Assembly: GCA_903970445.1 (NCBI GenBank)
Contig: CAJCIP010000015.1
Location: forward strand, 1-51,583
Reading direction: 5' to 3'
Length of the DNA: 51,583 nt
Origin: Verrucomicrobia bacterium Tous-C9LFEB
Lineage (GTDB): Bacteria > Acidobacteriota > Terriglobia > Terriglobales > Acidobacteriaceae
In this document: positions 44,300 through 51,583 of the stretch, piece by piece
Position numbering within the stretch: position 1 is the first letter of the stretch
How the letters are laid out: the number at the start of each line of letters is the position of its first letter
Notes under the pieces: model-generated
Seen by the model: the letters and a program-made list of their open reading frames with translations, nothing else
Databases searched by the model: none
What the model was told of the DNA's origin: nothing
Made by a program: the position numbers and the translations under genes

Positions 44300-45439
44300 G
44301 TGAGAATCGGAATGAAAGCGGTAACATCGGCGGCGCTCGGATGCGTTCTGGCGTTTGCGGCACACGCGCAACAAGACGTTCGGTGGACCGAAGCGAAGGC
44401 AAACGCGTGGTACGACGCGCAGCCTTGGCTGGTGGGCGCGAACTTCGTTCCGTCTGATGCGATCAATGAACTGGAGATGTTTCAGCCGGCGACGTTCAAT
44501 CCTGCGTTGAATGACAAAGAGCTCGGCATGGCTGAGTCGATCGGCATGAACACGATGCGCGTGTTTCTGCAGGACCAGTTATGGACGAGCGATCCGGCCG
44601 GGTTCAAGCAGCGTCTCGATGCGTTTCTAGCGATTGCAGCGAAGCACCACATCAGGCCGCTGCTCGTTTTGTTTGATTCGTGCTGGGAGACCACTCCGCA
44701 TCTGGGACCGCAGCATCCGCCGATACCCGGCGTGCACAACTCAGGGTGGGTGCAGAGCCCGGGCAAGGAGCGCCTGCTGAATCGTGCGGTTGAGCCTGAG
44801 TTGAAGGCCTATGTGCAGGGTGTTGTCGGCGCGTTCGCGAATGACGACCGTATTCTCGGATGGGACGTTTGGAATGAGCCGGACAACCAGGGCGGCGACA
44901 AGGACGCCGATGCCGCAGCGAAGGTCGCGCGCGTAGATGAGCTGCTGCCGAAGGTGTTTGCTTGGGCGCGTGCGGAGCATCCGATACAGCCGCTGACGAG
45001 CGGCCCGTGGCAGGGCAACTGGGACGATCCAACGAAGGAAAGTGCAACGGTCAAGATTCAGCTGGCTGAGTCGGATGTGATCTCATTTCACAACTACGAT
45101 TGGCCGGAGGTATTTGAGGCGCGTATCAAGTCACTGCGTCCGCTGCATCGTCCTCTGATCTGCACGGAGTACATGGCGCGGGGCAACGGAAGCACGTTCG
45201 ACACGATCCTTCCGATTGCGAAGCGTGGGCATGTGGCCGCGATCAACTGGGGCTTTGTGGCAGGAAAGACGCAGACGTATCTTCCGTGGGACTCCTGGAA
45301 GCGGCCGTATGTCAGCGATCAGCCGGCGGTGTGGTTCCACGAGGTTTTTCGACAGGACGACACGCCGTACCGGCAGCGCGAGGTGGACTTGATTCGCGAG
45401 CTTACCGGACGCGGAACACCTGTTTCCGTGAAGCAGTGA
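44300..45439 (+). CDS. clan-A glycoside hydrolase (GH5/GH2-like)
   Basis: The 379-residue secreted hydrolase has a signal peptide (about 8-23, ending AHAQ) and a TIM-barrel of the (beta/alpha)8 clan. The acid/base Glu193 is in WDVWNEPDN and the nucleophile Glu290 in ICTEYMAR, with GMNTMRVFLQD upstream as usual. Family members of this sort are often labelled 1,4-beta-xylanase or cellulase, but the substrate cannot be read here; galactose-containing polymers would fit the following galK-galT. GTG 44300 (AGGTGA before it) or ATG 44312 may be the start. It ends 95 bases before galK. Confidence 0.86.
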   Translation: MRIGMKAVTSAALGCVLAFAAHAQQDVRWTEAKANAWYDAQPWLVGANFVPSDAINELEMFQPATFNPALNDKELGMAESIGMNTMRVFLQDQLWTSDPAGFKQRLDAFLAIAAKHHIRPLLVLFDSCWETTPHLGPQHPPIPGVHNSGWVQSPGKERLLNRAVEPELKAYVQGVVGAFANDDRILGWDVWNEPDNQGGDKDADAAAKVARVDELLPKVFAWARAEHPIQPLTSGPWQGNWDDPTKESATVKIQLAESDVISFHNYDWPEVFEARIKSLRPLHRPLICTEYMARGNGSTFDTILPIAKRGHVAAINWGFVAGKTQTYLPWDSWKRPYVSDQPAVWFHEVFRQDDTPYRQREVDLIRELTGRGTPVSVKQ

Positions 45440-45534
45440 AGTCTACTCGATGGATCAAACACGCGTAAGAGCCAGACGACGGATGGCGCGGGCGGCGCGA
45501 AGACATACGATCGAGCAGGAGAGACCGGAGAACG

Positions 45535-46668
45535 ATGCAGCGAAGTTTTTCAGCGCCGGCGCGAGTGAATCTGCTGGGCGAGCATACCGACTATACGGGC
45601 GGGCTTGTGCTGCCCATGGCGATTCCTTTCAAGACGGTAGCCGCGATATCGCCGCGAGATGACGAGCAGTACAGTTTCGCGAGCGCGTCCTACACATCGG
45701 TGCGGGAGTTTGCGAGGAGCGACCGTTCTGAGGGCCGCGGAGACTGGAGCGATTATTCCGTCGGCGTTCTGCGGGAACTGCAGAAGCTGGGCACTGAGCC
45801 GCGATCGTTTGCGCTGATGCTCGATGGCAATGTGCCGCTTGGGGCTGGGCTGAGTTCTTCGGCATCTGTTGAAGTGGCGAGCGGCGTTGCCATGCTGGCG
45901 TACAGCGACCGCAAGCTCAGCATGAAGGAGTTTGCGCTGCTCTGCCAGCGCGCCGAGAACAGCTATGTTCATTCGCCGTGCGGGATCATGGACCAGTTTG
46001 TTATCACAGCCGCGAAGAAGGACCACGCGTTGCTGATCGATACGCGAGCGCTGACGTATCAACACATTCCGTTGCAGGAAGGTGGGCTGCACGGAACGCG
46101 GGTCATCGTGTGCAATTCGATGGTGAAGCACTCTGTGGCGACAGGGGGATACGGTGACCGGAGGCGGGAGCTTGAAGTCGGCCAAGCGGTTTTGTTGCAG
46201 CGCTACCCGCAGCTTCGCGATCTGGGCGATGCGAATCTGCAGCAGTTGCAATCGTGCGAGGCAGACATGCCTCCTGAATCATTCCTGCGCTGCCGCCATG
46301 TGGTGACGGAGAATCAACGCGTTCGCGATGCGGTGATTGCCATGCGGGCGGGCGATGCCAAGGCGTTCGGCGCACTGATGGTGCAGGCGCATGCGAGCAT
46401 GAGCGGAGATTTTGCCAGCAGCTGTGAGGAGATCGACTTCCTTGTGGAGACTGCGGTGACGTTGCCGGGATGTTTCGGTGCAAGGATCACCGGTGGTGGC
46501 TTCGGTGGATGCACTGTGAACCTGGTGCGCGAAGACGCGGCGCAGCAGTTCGTTGAGCGATTGCAAGAGCAGTATCTTGAGCGCTTCCACGTGAAGGCTG
46601 AAAGCTATATCTGCGACGCAGTGGATGGGGCCTTCCGTGCGAACGGACTGAGCGAGGAAGCAGAGTAA
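45535..46668 (+). CDS. galK: galactokinase
   Basis: GalK phosphorylates alpha-D-galactose at C1 with ATP, the first step of the Leloir pathway. The 377-residue GHMP kinase has the signature ARVNLLGEHTDYTGG (residues 9-23), the ATP-binding PLGAGLSSSAS, GIMDQF with the catalytic Asp, and the C-terminal ARITGGGFGGCTVNLV. The family's usual GRVNLIGEH starts with Gly; Ala is found here. An AGGAGAGACCGGAGA stretch precedes the ATG. The stop overlaps the galT start by one base (TAATG). It is likely co-transcribed with the hydrolase and symporter upstream. Confidence 0.96.
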   Translation: MQRSFSAPARVNLLGEHTDYTGGLVLPMAIPFKTVAAISPRDDEQYSFASASYTSVREFARSDRSEGRGDWSDYSVGVLRELQKLGTEPRSFALMLDGNVPLGAGLSSSASVEVASGVAMLAYSDRKLSMKEFALLCQRAENSYVHSPCGIMDQFVITAAKKDHALLIDTRALTYQHIPLQEGGLHGTRVIVCNSMVKHSVATGGYGDRRRELEVGQAVLLQRYPQLRDLGDANLQQLQSCEADMPPESFLRCRHVVTENQRVRDAVIAMRAGDAKAFGALMVQAHASMSGDFASSCEEIDFLVETAVTLPGCFGARITGGGFGGCTVNLVREDAAQQFVERLQEQYLERFHVKAESYICDAVDGAFRANGLSEEAE

Positions 46669-47717
46669 TGGAAGAGATTTTCTTACAGGCACCGCACCGC
46701 CGCTGGAATCCGCTGAAGCGTGATTGGGTGCTGGTGTCGCCGCACCGCACGCAGAGGCCGTGGCAAGGGCAAACGGAGGAGAAGGTCAAGGCGACGGCGC
46801 TGCAGTACGATCCGCAGTGTTATTTATGCCCCGGCAACATGCGCGCGGGTGGAGCGAAAACTCCGGTGTACGAGTCGACCTTTGTGTTCGAGAACGATTA
46901 TGCCGCGTTGAAGCCGGATGTCGCGCAAGCGGTGATGGATGAAGGCGACGCAGGCCTGCTGCGCGCAGAAACGGAGCGCGGTGTGTGCCGCGTGATCTGC
47001 TTCGATCCGCGGCATGACCTGACGCTGGCGACGATGGATGTGGCTGCGATTCGGCGCGTGGTGGATGTGTGGGCGGAGCAGATTGCGGAGCTTGGCGTGC
47101 GTGACGAGATTCGCTATGTGCAGGTGTTTGAAAACCGTGGCGCGATGATGGGCGCGAGCAATCCGCATCCTCATGGGCAGATCTGGGCAACGGAACACAT
47201 TCCGGATGAGCCTGCCGTCGAGTTGGAGGCGCAGCGTGCTTACTTCCAGCAGCACGGTGTTTCCCTGCTGCGGGCTTACTTGAAAATGGAGCAAGCCAAG
47301 AACGAACGCATTGTGGCCGAGAACGCAACGTGGGTGGCGCTTGTTCCCTTCTGGGCAGTGTGGCCGTTTGAGTTGCTGGTGTTGCCGAAGCGTGGCGTCG
47401 CGACGGTGGGTGAGCTGACAGAGCAAGAGCGCGAGGACTTCGCGGCGATTTTGCAGATAGTGGCGGCGGGTTACAACCGAGTCTTCGACGCGCCGTTTCC
47501 CTACTCGATGGGTCTGCATCCGGCGCCGGTGACCGGCGAGGAGTTTCCCGAGTGGCAGCTTCATGTCCACTTCTATCCACCGCTGTTGCGGTCTGCGTCG
47601 ATCCGCAAGTTCATGGTTGGGTTCGAGCTTTTGGGCTCGCCGCAGCGCGACATTACTCCGGAGTCGGCGGCAGAGACGCTGCGACGGGCTGTGCGGTCAC
47701 CACCATCCCATTCATGA
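46668..47717 (+). CDS. galT: UDP-glucose--hexose-1-phosphate uridylyltransferase
   Basis: GalT exchanges UMP between UDP-glucose and galactose-1-phosphate. The 349-residue product has a metal-site CYLCPGN, the HIT-like active-site motif SNPHPHGQIW (catalytic His169), and a C-terminal WQLHVHFYPPLLRS. Length and order match the bacterial class I enzyme. No galE or galM is adjacent, so the epimerase step must be served from elsewhere or by one of the EPS epimerases. It overlaps galK by one base. A hairpin covering its stop codon probably ends the transcript. Confidence 0.96.
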   Translation: MEEIFLQAPHRRWNPLKRDWVLVSPHRTQRPWQGQTEEKVKATALQYDPQCYLCPGNMRAGGAKTPVYESTFVFENDYAALKPDVAQAVMDEGDAGLLRAETERGVCRVICFDPRHDLTLATMDVAAIRRVVDVWAEQIAELGVRDEIRYVQVFENRGAMMGASNPHPHGQIWATEHIPDEPAVELEAQRAYFQQHGVSLLRAYLKMEQAKNERIVAENATWVALVPFWAVWPFELLVLPKRGVATVGELTEQEREDFAAILQIVAAGYNRVFDAPFPYSMGLHPAPVTGEEFPEWQLHVHFYPPLLRSASIRKFMVGFELLGSPQRDITPESAAETLRRAVRSPPSHS

Positions 47718-47734
47718 CGGAAGGCCGTCATGAA
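47711..47734 (+). terminator. hairpin over the galT stop codon
   Basis: A perfect 10-bp stem (TTCATGACGG with CCGTCATGAA) and an AAGG loop start just before the galT stop. It is followed by no clear T-run, but it sits at the end of a multi-gene unit and before a convergent gene. Confidence 0.55.
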
Positions 47735-47761
47735 CGGTGTGCCCGGTGGGTTGTGTAGTGC

Positions 47762-48379
47762 TCACTTGACGAACAGCTTCCACAGGGCCATGCATACCGC
47801 TGCTGCGAGTCCGGCGAGCACGAGACCGCTGGTGCGCCGTTTATAAACGAACCAGATCAACACGAGGCCAGTGAGCGAAACCAGGACGAGCAGAACAGCG
47901 GATACATCGATCACCCATGACCAGACTTTGCCCGCGTCGCGTCCCTTGTGCAGGTCGTTGAGGACGGCGACGATGCCATTGTTCACTTCGGTCAGATCGT
48001 ACTTTCCTGTGTCGCGGTCAATGAACGCGTCGGCGGTGTAGCCGGGGGAGCGGAAGGAGACTGTAATCTGCTCATCGTCAACGCGAACGTCGCTCACGGT
48101 GCCGTGCACATGCTCGCGCGTGCGGAGCATTTCCACTAGACCGAGTTTGTCTGCGCCGTCCGCGCCTGCAGTGCGCAGCATCGCTTTGTCGGCGATGCCG
48201 TGACGCTGCGCTGTTGTTTGCCTGGTTGCGAACCAGTCTGGATGGTTCAGCGTGAGGCCGGTTGCCGCGAAAAACAGCACCAGCGCGAAGCTTCCCATGC
48301 TGAGGTAAATGTGCAGCCAACGCGCCGTGACCGCGATTCTGCGCCGCCACGGACTGCGTCTATCGCTTGCGGTACTCAA
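47762..48379 (-). CDS. PepSY-associated transmembrane protein
   Basis: The 205-residue protein has three hydrophobic segments: about 25-45 (LHIYLSMGSFALVLFFAATGL), about 145-170, and about 180-200. HIYLSMGSFALVLFFAATGLTLNHPDWF is typical of PepSY-TM proteins with a haem-like H residue, and a soluble domain with YDLTEVNNGIVAVLNDLHKGRDAGKVWSWV follows. Such proteins accompany iron or electron transfer systems at the membrane. TTG 48379 with GGGAG nine bases upstream is preferred; the frame extends to 48496 inside the upstream gene. It overlaps the ApbE gene end by 20 bases, so the two are coupled. Confidence 0.85.
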   Translation of the reverse strand: MSTASDRRSPWRRRIAVTARWLHIYLSMGSFALVLFFAATGLTLNHPDWFATRQTTAQRHGIADKAMLRTAGADGADKLGLVEMLRTREHVHGTVSDVRVDDEQITVSFRSPGYTADAFIDRDTGKYDLTEVNNGIVAVLNDLHKGRDAGKVWSWVIDVSAVLLVLVSLTGLVLIWFVYKRRTSGLVLAGLAAAVCMALWKLFVK

Positions 48380-49997
48380 GCGTGAGTGCTCCCATTTCCT
48401 TGCCCGCAGGTATCGCCGCCTGCTGCGGCTGACCGGCGAAGTCAAGCTCTTTACGTTCGACTTGATAGCCGCCGTGCTCGCGAGAGGCTTCGACAACGAC
48501 CGTATACCTGCCAGCTTTCACGGGCTTGCCTTCGTTGTCTTTGCCATCCCACTTCAGGATGTAGCGCCCCGGCGGACGGGTGGCCGAGCTAATCGTCTTC
48601 GACACATCGGTTCCTTCCGCGAGGTTGCGGATTTGATCGTCGCGGTACCAGGATTTAAGTTCCGGCAGCCAACGAGGGTTCTGCAGCCACAGCGCCAGCG
48701 TGCGAACCGGGAAGTGATCGGCGTCTTCAATCCACACGGCCACGTAGGGCCTGCGATAGCGAGCGTCGTCGATGCGAGGGAGTTCGAGCGACAGGGCGAG
48801 CTCGAAGGCAGGGTTCCACATGCCAGTTGTGACGGTTGCGGCGCGAGAGTGCGGTGCGACATAGAGGGCTGGACGAATGGCCGGCGCTTGATAGCGGCTC
48901 CAGCCTTCGCTCCTGACTTCATGACCATCCTTCGTGACCAGCAGGTATTCGACGCCGGGCGTTTCTTGCGCCAGCCGCGCGGATGCCATCGGTGACAGAA
49001 CTGAGAATGCGGTGGCGAGAGCGCCGGCAGTCTCTGCATCATGCGCGATCACCGTGGACGAGATGACGCCAGCCACAGGGCCTGCCGTGCGCGGATCGAT
49101 CATGTGCGAAAACTCAGGTGCGCGCACGGCGGAGGAGGCAGAGAACTCCAGACCCCGTTTGTACGAACCGCTGGTTGCCACGGCGCGATTGCTTACACGA
49201 ACGACATCCATAGGGTCGGCGTTGTCGGCTGCCGCGCGCGGGTCGGCGATACCGACGGTCTGCTGCATGGCTCCGCGCACGACGACATCGCCGCCGACGT
49301 TGACCATCACGCCGCGAGCGCCAGCACGCATGGCTGCCTGCGACGCCTGTTCGCTAACGTAGCTCTTGGTGAAGGATGCAAGCGCGAGTGGAACATCGGT
49401 CAGGCGAGTGGCGGTGTCCGCTTCGGTGTCAAGAGACCAGTGAGGCTGAGCGATTGCTTCACGTGTTTGCGCGATTTCCACTTCCGTCGGCGTGCGCCCC
49501 TCTGCGAGCGCGCCGCGCCACAAGCGGACAGCAGCTTCCGCGGATGCATCAAGCGCTCCATCGGTTGATTCGCGCCAGCGGTCAAAACCTGCGAGCACAT
49601 GCATCAGCTCCCGCGAAACTGGAACCGCTTCAAAGCGGGTATTACTCCAGCGTGAGAACTCACTATCCGGTCGCCATGCGCTGAGGAGTTTTTCCTGACG
49701 ATCGAACTCGGCCAGCGCGGCCTGTTCTGCGCGTTGGGCGTTGATCGCATTCGCGGCACGTACCTGCAATTCCAACGAAGTTCCGAGCACGCCCTCGTGG
49801 TGGAACACCCACGTACCTGCTTCGCGTTCGCCGTGCTGCGCACCGGCTTGTTCCTGCCCAAATGCGGGCACGTGCGTTGCGGCGATGGCTAGCGGGATAC
49901 ATGCCGCGCTTTGCCCGATTCGCTTCCAAGTCTTTGAGTAACTCAACAATCGTCCTTTCTTGCACCCGTTTCTAACCGCGGCGGGTAACTTGCGCAT
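48360..49997 (-). CDS. ApbE flavin transferase fused to DUF2271
   Basis: The 545-residue protein is probably exported (hydrophobic stretch about 30-46). Residues about 55-350 are ApbE-like, the enzyme that attaches FMN from FAD to Ser/Thr of redox proteins: FDRQEKLLSAWRPDSEFSRW, STDGALDASAE, GVMVNVGGDVVVRG and FSHMIDPRTAGPV are family motifs. Residues about 370-545 are a DUF2271-like beta domain with PYVAVWIEDADHFPVRTLALW and GRYTVVVEASREHGGY. DUF2271 is usually a separate protein. ATG 49997 lies six bases after the EF-hand stop; TTG 49946 with AAAGGA is a possible alternative. Confidence 0.9.
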   Translation of the reverse strand: MRKLPAAVRNGCKKGRLLSYSKTWKRIGQSAACIPLAIAATHVPAFGQEQAGAQHGEREAGTWVFHHEGVLGTSLELQVRAANAINAQRAEQAALAEFDRQEKLLSAWRPDSEFSRWSNTRFEAVPVSRELMHVLAGFDRWRESTDGALDASAEAAVRLWRGALAEGRTPTEVEIAQTREAIAQPHWSLDTEADTATRLTDVPLALASFTKSYVSEQASQAAMRAGARGVMVNVGGDVVVRGAMQQTVGIADPRAAADNADPMDVVRVSNRAVATSGSYKRGLEFSASSAVRAPEFSHMIDPRTAGPVAGVISSTVIAHDAETAGALATAFSVLSPMASARLAQETPGVEYLLVTKDGHEVRSEGWSRYQAPAIRPALYVAPHSRAATVTTGMWNPAFELALSLELPRIDDARYRRPYVAVWIEDADHFPVRTLALWLQNPRWLPELKSWYRDDQIRNLAEGTDVSKTISSATRPPGRYILKWDGKDNEGKPVKAGRYTVVVEASREHGGYQVERKELDFAGQPQQAAIPAGKEMGALTLEYRKR

Positions 49998-50003
49998 CGT
50001 GTT

Positions 50004-50846
50004 TCATGGCTTCCCAGGGCCATCGGTGTGCGGACTCTCGGGACGGCCGCTGCTGCGCTGTCCTGCGCCTGCGGTTTTGAAGTATTCGAGCAGCTCGTCG
50101 CGATCCAGGAAGCCGTCGCCGTTCCTGTCAATCGACTCGAAGGCCTGCTGCATGCGATCGGGCGCTTCGGCCTTCGAGATCTTGCCGTCCTTGTTGGTGT
50201 CCCACTCATCCAGCATGTGGTCGACGCGCTCGGCAGGCGTTTGCTGTCTGGGCTTCATCTCGTTAGGGAGGATTTCGCCATCATGATTTACATCAAGCGC
50301 GAGCAGCGACCGGCTGGCCGCGGCAATTTCCTGAGCGGATATCACGCCATCGTGATCCGTATCGAGGGCGTTCAGCAGAGGATCGTTCTTCATCATGGCC
50401 GACTGACGCTTGAGCCCTTCGGCACCACCGGAAGGCATGCCCTGGCGGCGAGCCATTGCGCGAATTTCATCGGGAGTCAGCCTGCCGTCATGATCCGTAT
50501 CGCCGCGCGTGAACATGCTCTGCATGCGAGCCGGCAACTCATCCGTGGTGAGGACACCGTCGCCGTTCTTATCGAACGCCATCAGCTGCTTCACGAGCTC
50601 GTCTGCCGTGGCGCCTGCGTTCTCGGGCCGGGGAGTGAGCTCGTCCACCGTGAGTTGACCGTCCGCGTTGCGATCCAGGGTCAGCAGTGTTTTTGGCGCG
50701 GCGGCAATTTCCACGGCGGACAGCTTTCCATCGCCATCGGTATCGAGCGCCTTCAACACCAGTCGCGGCTGCCCGCCAAGACCCTGCGCCCAGAAGCTGA
50801 TCGATGCGCCGGAAAACAGAAGCAGTGCGAGGAACTTTCGTGCCAT
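50004..50846 (-). CDS. secreted EF-hand protein with eight calcium motifs
   Basis: The 280-residue protein has a signal peptide (about 1-21) and eight EF-hand loops of DxDxDG type: DTDGDG, DRNADG, DKNGDG, two DTDHDG, DVNHDG, DTNKDG and DRNGDG, each followed by a helix-capping [DE]E or E. These bind calcium; many bacterial extracytoplasmic proteins with them act as calcium sensors or buffers. Its partner is unknown. It is the first gene of the EF-hand, ApbE-DUF2271, PepSY operon and diverges from a TonB-dependent receptor gene with 351 bases between. Confidence 0.93.
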   Translation of the reverse strand: MARKFLALLLFSGASISFWAQGLGGQPRLVLKALDTDGDGKLSAVEIAAAPKTLLTLDRNADGQLTVDELTPRPENAGATADELVKQLMAFDKNGDGVLTTDELPARMQSMFTRGDTDHDGRLTPDEIRAMARRQGMPSGGAEGLKRQSAMMKNDPLLNALDTDHDGVISAQEIAAASRSLLALDVNHDGEILPNEMKPRQQTPAERVDHMLDEWDTNKDGKISKAEAPDRMQQAFESIDRNGDGFLDRDELLEYFKTAGAGQRSSGRPESPHTDGPGKP

Positions 50847-51197
50847 TTCTCGAACATCTCCAATTCAGACCAATTCTGTCCTATTTATACAGGAGCGTTG
50901 TTTCTGTCGAGGCATGGAGTCTGGAAGCGAAGGATGCGCGTCCGCTATTTTGGCGACACGGTGATGCAGTTGCGGGTCGGCGCACGATGTACTTGCAATT
51001 CGATTGACGCTCCTGTAATAAAGGGGAATTACCTGAGACGCAGTTTTGCGCTACACCGAAATCGCTGTAGCCGTGTAGGACGACGAACCGGTCGTCGACG
51101 CGGACGTGTCTTCGTTGTTGATGTTTCCCGAAATTCTGGAACGCCGCCGCGGACGCTCCCGTCACGCGCAGGAACCTTTTTGCCTTCGGAGGATGAC
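50847..51197. other. divergent promoter region with an inverted repeat
   Basis: This region separates the EF-hand operon from the TonB-receptor gene. The 11-base sequence TACAGGAGCGT at 50888-50898 has its exact reverse complement ACGCTCCTGTA at 51007-51017, flanking about 108 bases. Both arms lie near where each promoter would be expected, so they may be operator half-sites or parts of symmetrical promoters. I see no gene here. Confidence 0.4.
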
Positions 51198-51583
51198 TTG
51201 AGCAGACGCTATCTACGCCTTTTTCTTCTACTGCTGGTATTTCCGTTTGTTTCCGGACTGCTCGAAGCGCAAAACGCGACCACATCGCTGCGCGGCGTGA
51301 TTACTGATCCGACGGGCGCTGTTGTGCCGGGTGCGACGATTCGGTTGCTGAACAAGGCGGATGGGCAAGCCCAGAGCGCAACATCCAAGGCGTCGGGCGA
51401 ATACCAGCTGCTGCAGCTTATGCCAGCCACGTACACGATTACGGTGACAGCGCCGGGCTTTGGCAGCACAACAAAAACCGCTGAGTTGCTGGTGAATCAA
51501 CCGGCCACGGTGAACTTTGCGCTCGGCGTGCAAGCCACCAATATTGAAGTTGACGTTACGGCAACAGCGCAGACGATCAACTC
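51198..51583 (+). CDS. TonB-dependent receptor start (partial, cut by window end)
   Basis: The 128 visible codons start at TTG 51198, with GGAGGA five bases before it, and run off the window. A signal peptide (about 1-24) is followed by a carboxypeptidase-regulatory-like domain: TSLRGVITDPTGAVVPGATIRL, GEYQLLQLMPATYTITVTAPGF, then the usual VNFALGVQATNIEVDVTA. In Acidobacteriota this arrangement marks long TonB-dependent receptors importing carbohydrates or iron complexes. The plug and barrel would lie beyond the window. A secreted carboxypeptidase-like protein without a barrel is a less likely alternative. Confidence 0.85.
   Translation, partial: MSRRYLRLFLLLLVFPFVSGLLEAQNATTSLRGVITDPTGAVVPGATIRLLNKADGQAQSATSKASGEYQLLQLMPATYTITVTAPGFGSTTKTAELLVNQPATVNFALGVQATNIEVDVTATAQTIN

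Noticed and set aside
45450..45662. Small plus-strand gene overlapping the galK start
   Set aside because: It overlaps galK in another frame and reads as Arg-rich non-coding sequence.

Overview
The window most resembles a chromosomal segment of a soil Acidobacteriota of the Terriglobia/Acidobacteriaceae type (Terriglobus, Granulicella or Edaphobacter-like). The basis is inference: moderately high GC, many secreted or lipoprotein genes, a TonB-dependent receptor that opens with a carboxypeptidase-regulatory-like domain, an S9 peptidase, a PEP-CTERM protein, a large exopolysaccharide (EPS) locus, and dispersed palindromic elements of a kind I associate with these genomes. No rRNA, tRNA, transposase, phage gene or CRISPR array was recognised.

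Layout. 1-773 has no supportable gene. 774-8059 holds secreted or membrane proteins (a small exported protein, an S9 peptidase, an Ig-like/beta-propeller lipoprotein, a small membrane protein, a DUF4397 lipoprotein, a secreted helix-hairpin-helix protein), separated by a REP-like palindrome, a heptamer-repeat block and clear hairpin terminators. 8156-11279 has an orphan LolD-type ATPase, acpS, a MlaD-like MCE protein with five exact 34-residue repeats, and a TauE/SafE permease. 11474-14310 is cysD-cysN for sulfate activation; CysN ends in a decayed APS-kinase domain.

14510-39065 is the EPS region, arranged as many short alternating transcription units. It encodes a Wza-like export protein, a Wzz/GNVR chain-length protein, a Wzx-like flippase, five glycosyltransferases or GT-C proteins plus one further membrane protein, a hexapeptide acyltransferase, and a probable QuiNAc/FucNAc initiation set (WbpM-like dehydratase, WbpV-like reductase, small PglC-like phosphosugar transferase). 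It also has an APS-kinase homologue with an altered active-site motif and a GDP-mannose 3,5-epimerase-like enzyme. The most interesting part is 32631-37949: an MBOAT O-acyltransferase, an SGNH partner, a discrete acyl carrier protein, an FkbH-type HAD acyl loader and a MaoC-like hotdog protein. Together they look like a Dlt-type surface-acylation pathway in which FkbH replaces the DltA adenylation enzyme. No Wzy polymerase or tyrosine kinase is evident.

39447-47717 is a sugar-use region: a sialate O-acetylesterase, a PEP-CTERM protein on the opposite strand, an SSS sodium/sugar symporter, a small membrane protein, a clan-A glycoside hydrolase, and overlapping galK-galT. 47762-51583 has an operon for an eight-EF-hand secreted protein, an ApbE-DUF2271 fusion and a PepSY-type membrane protein, divergent from the start of a TonB-dependent receptor cut off by the window end.
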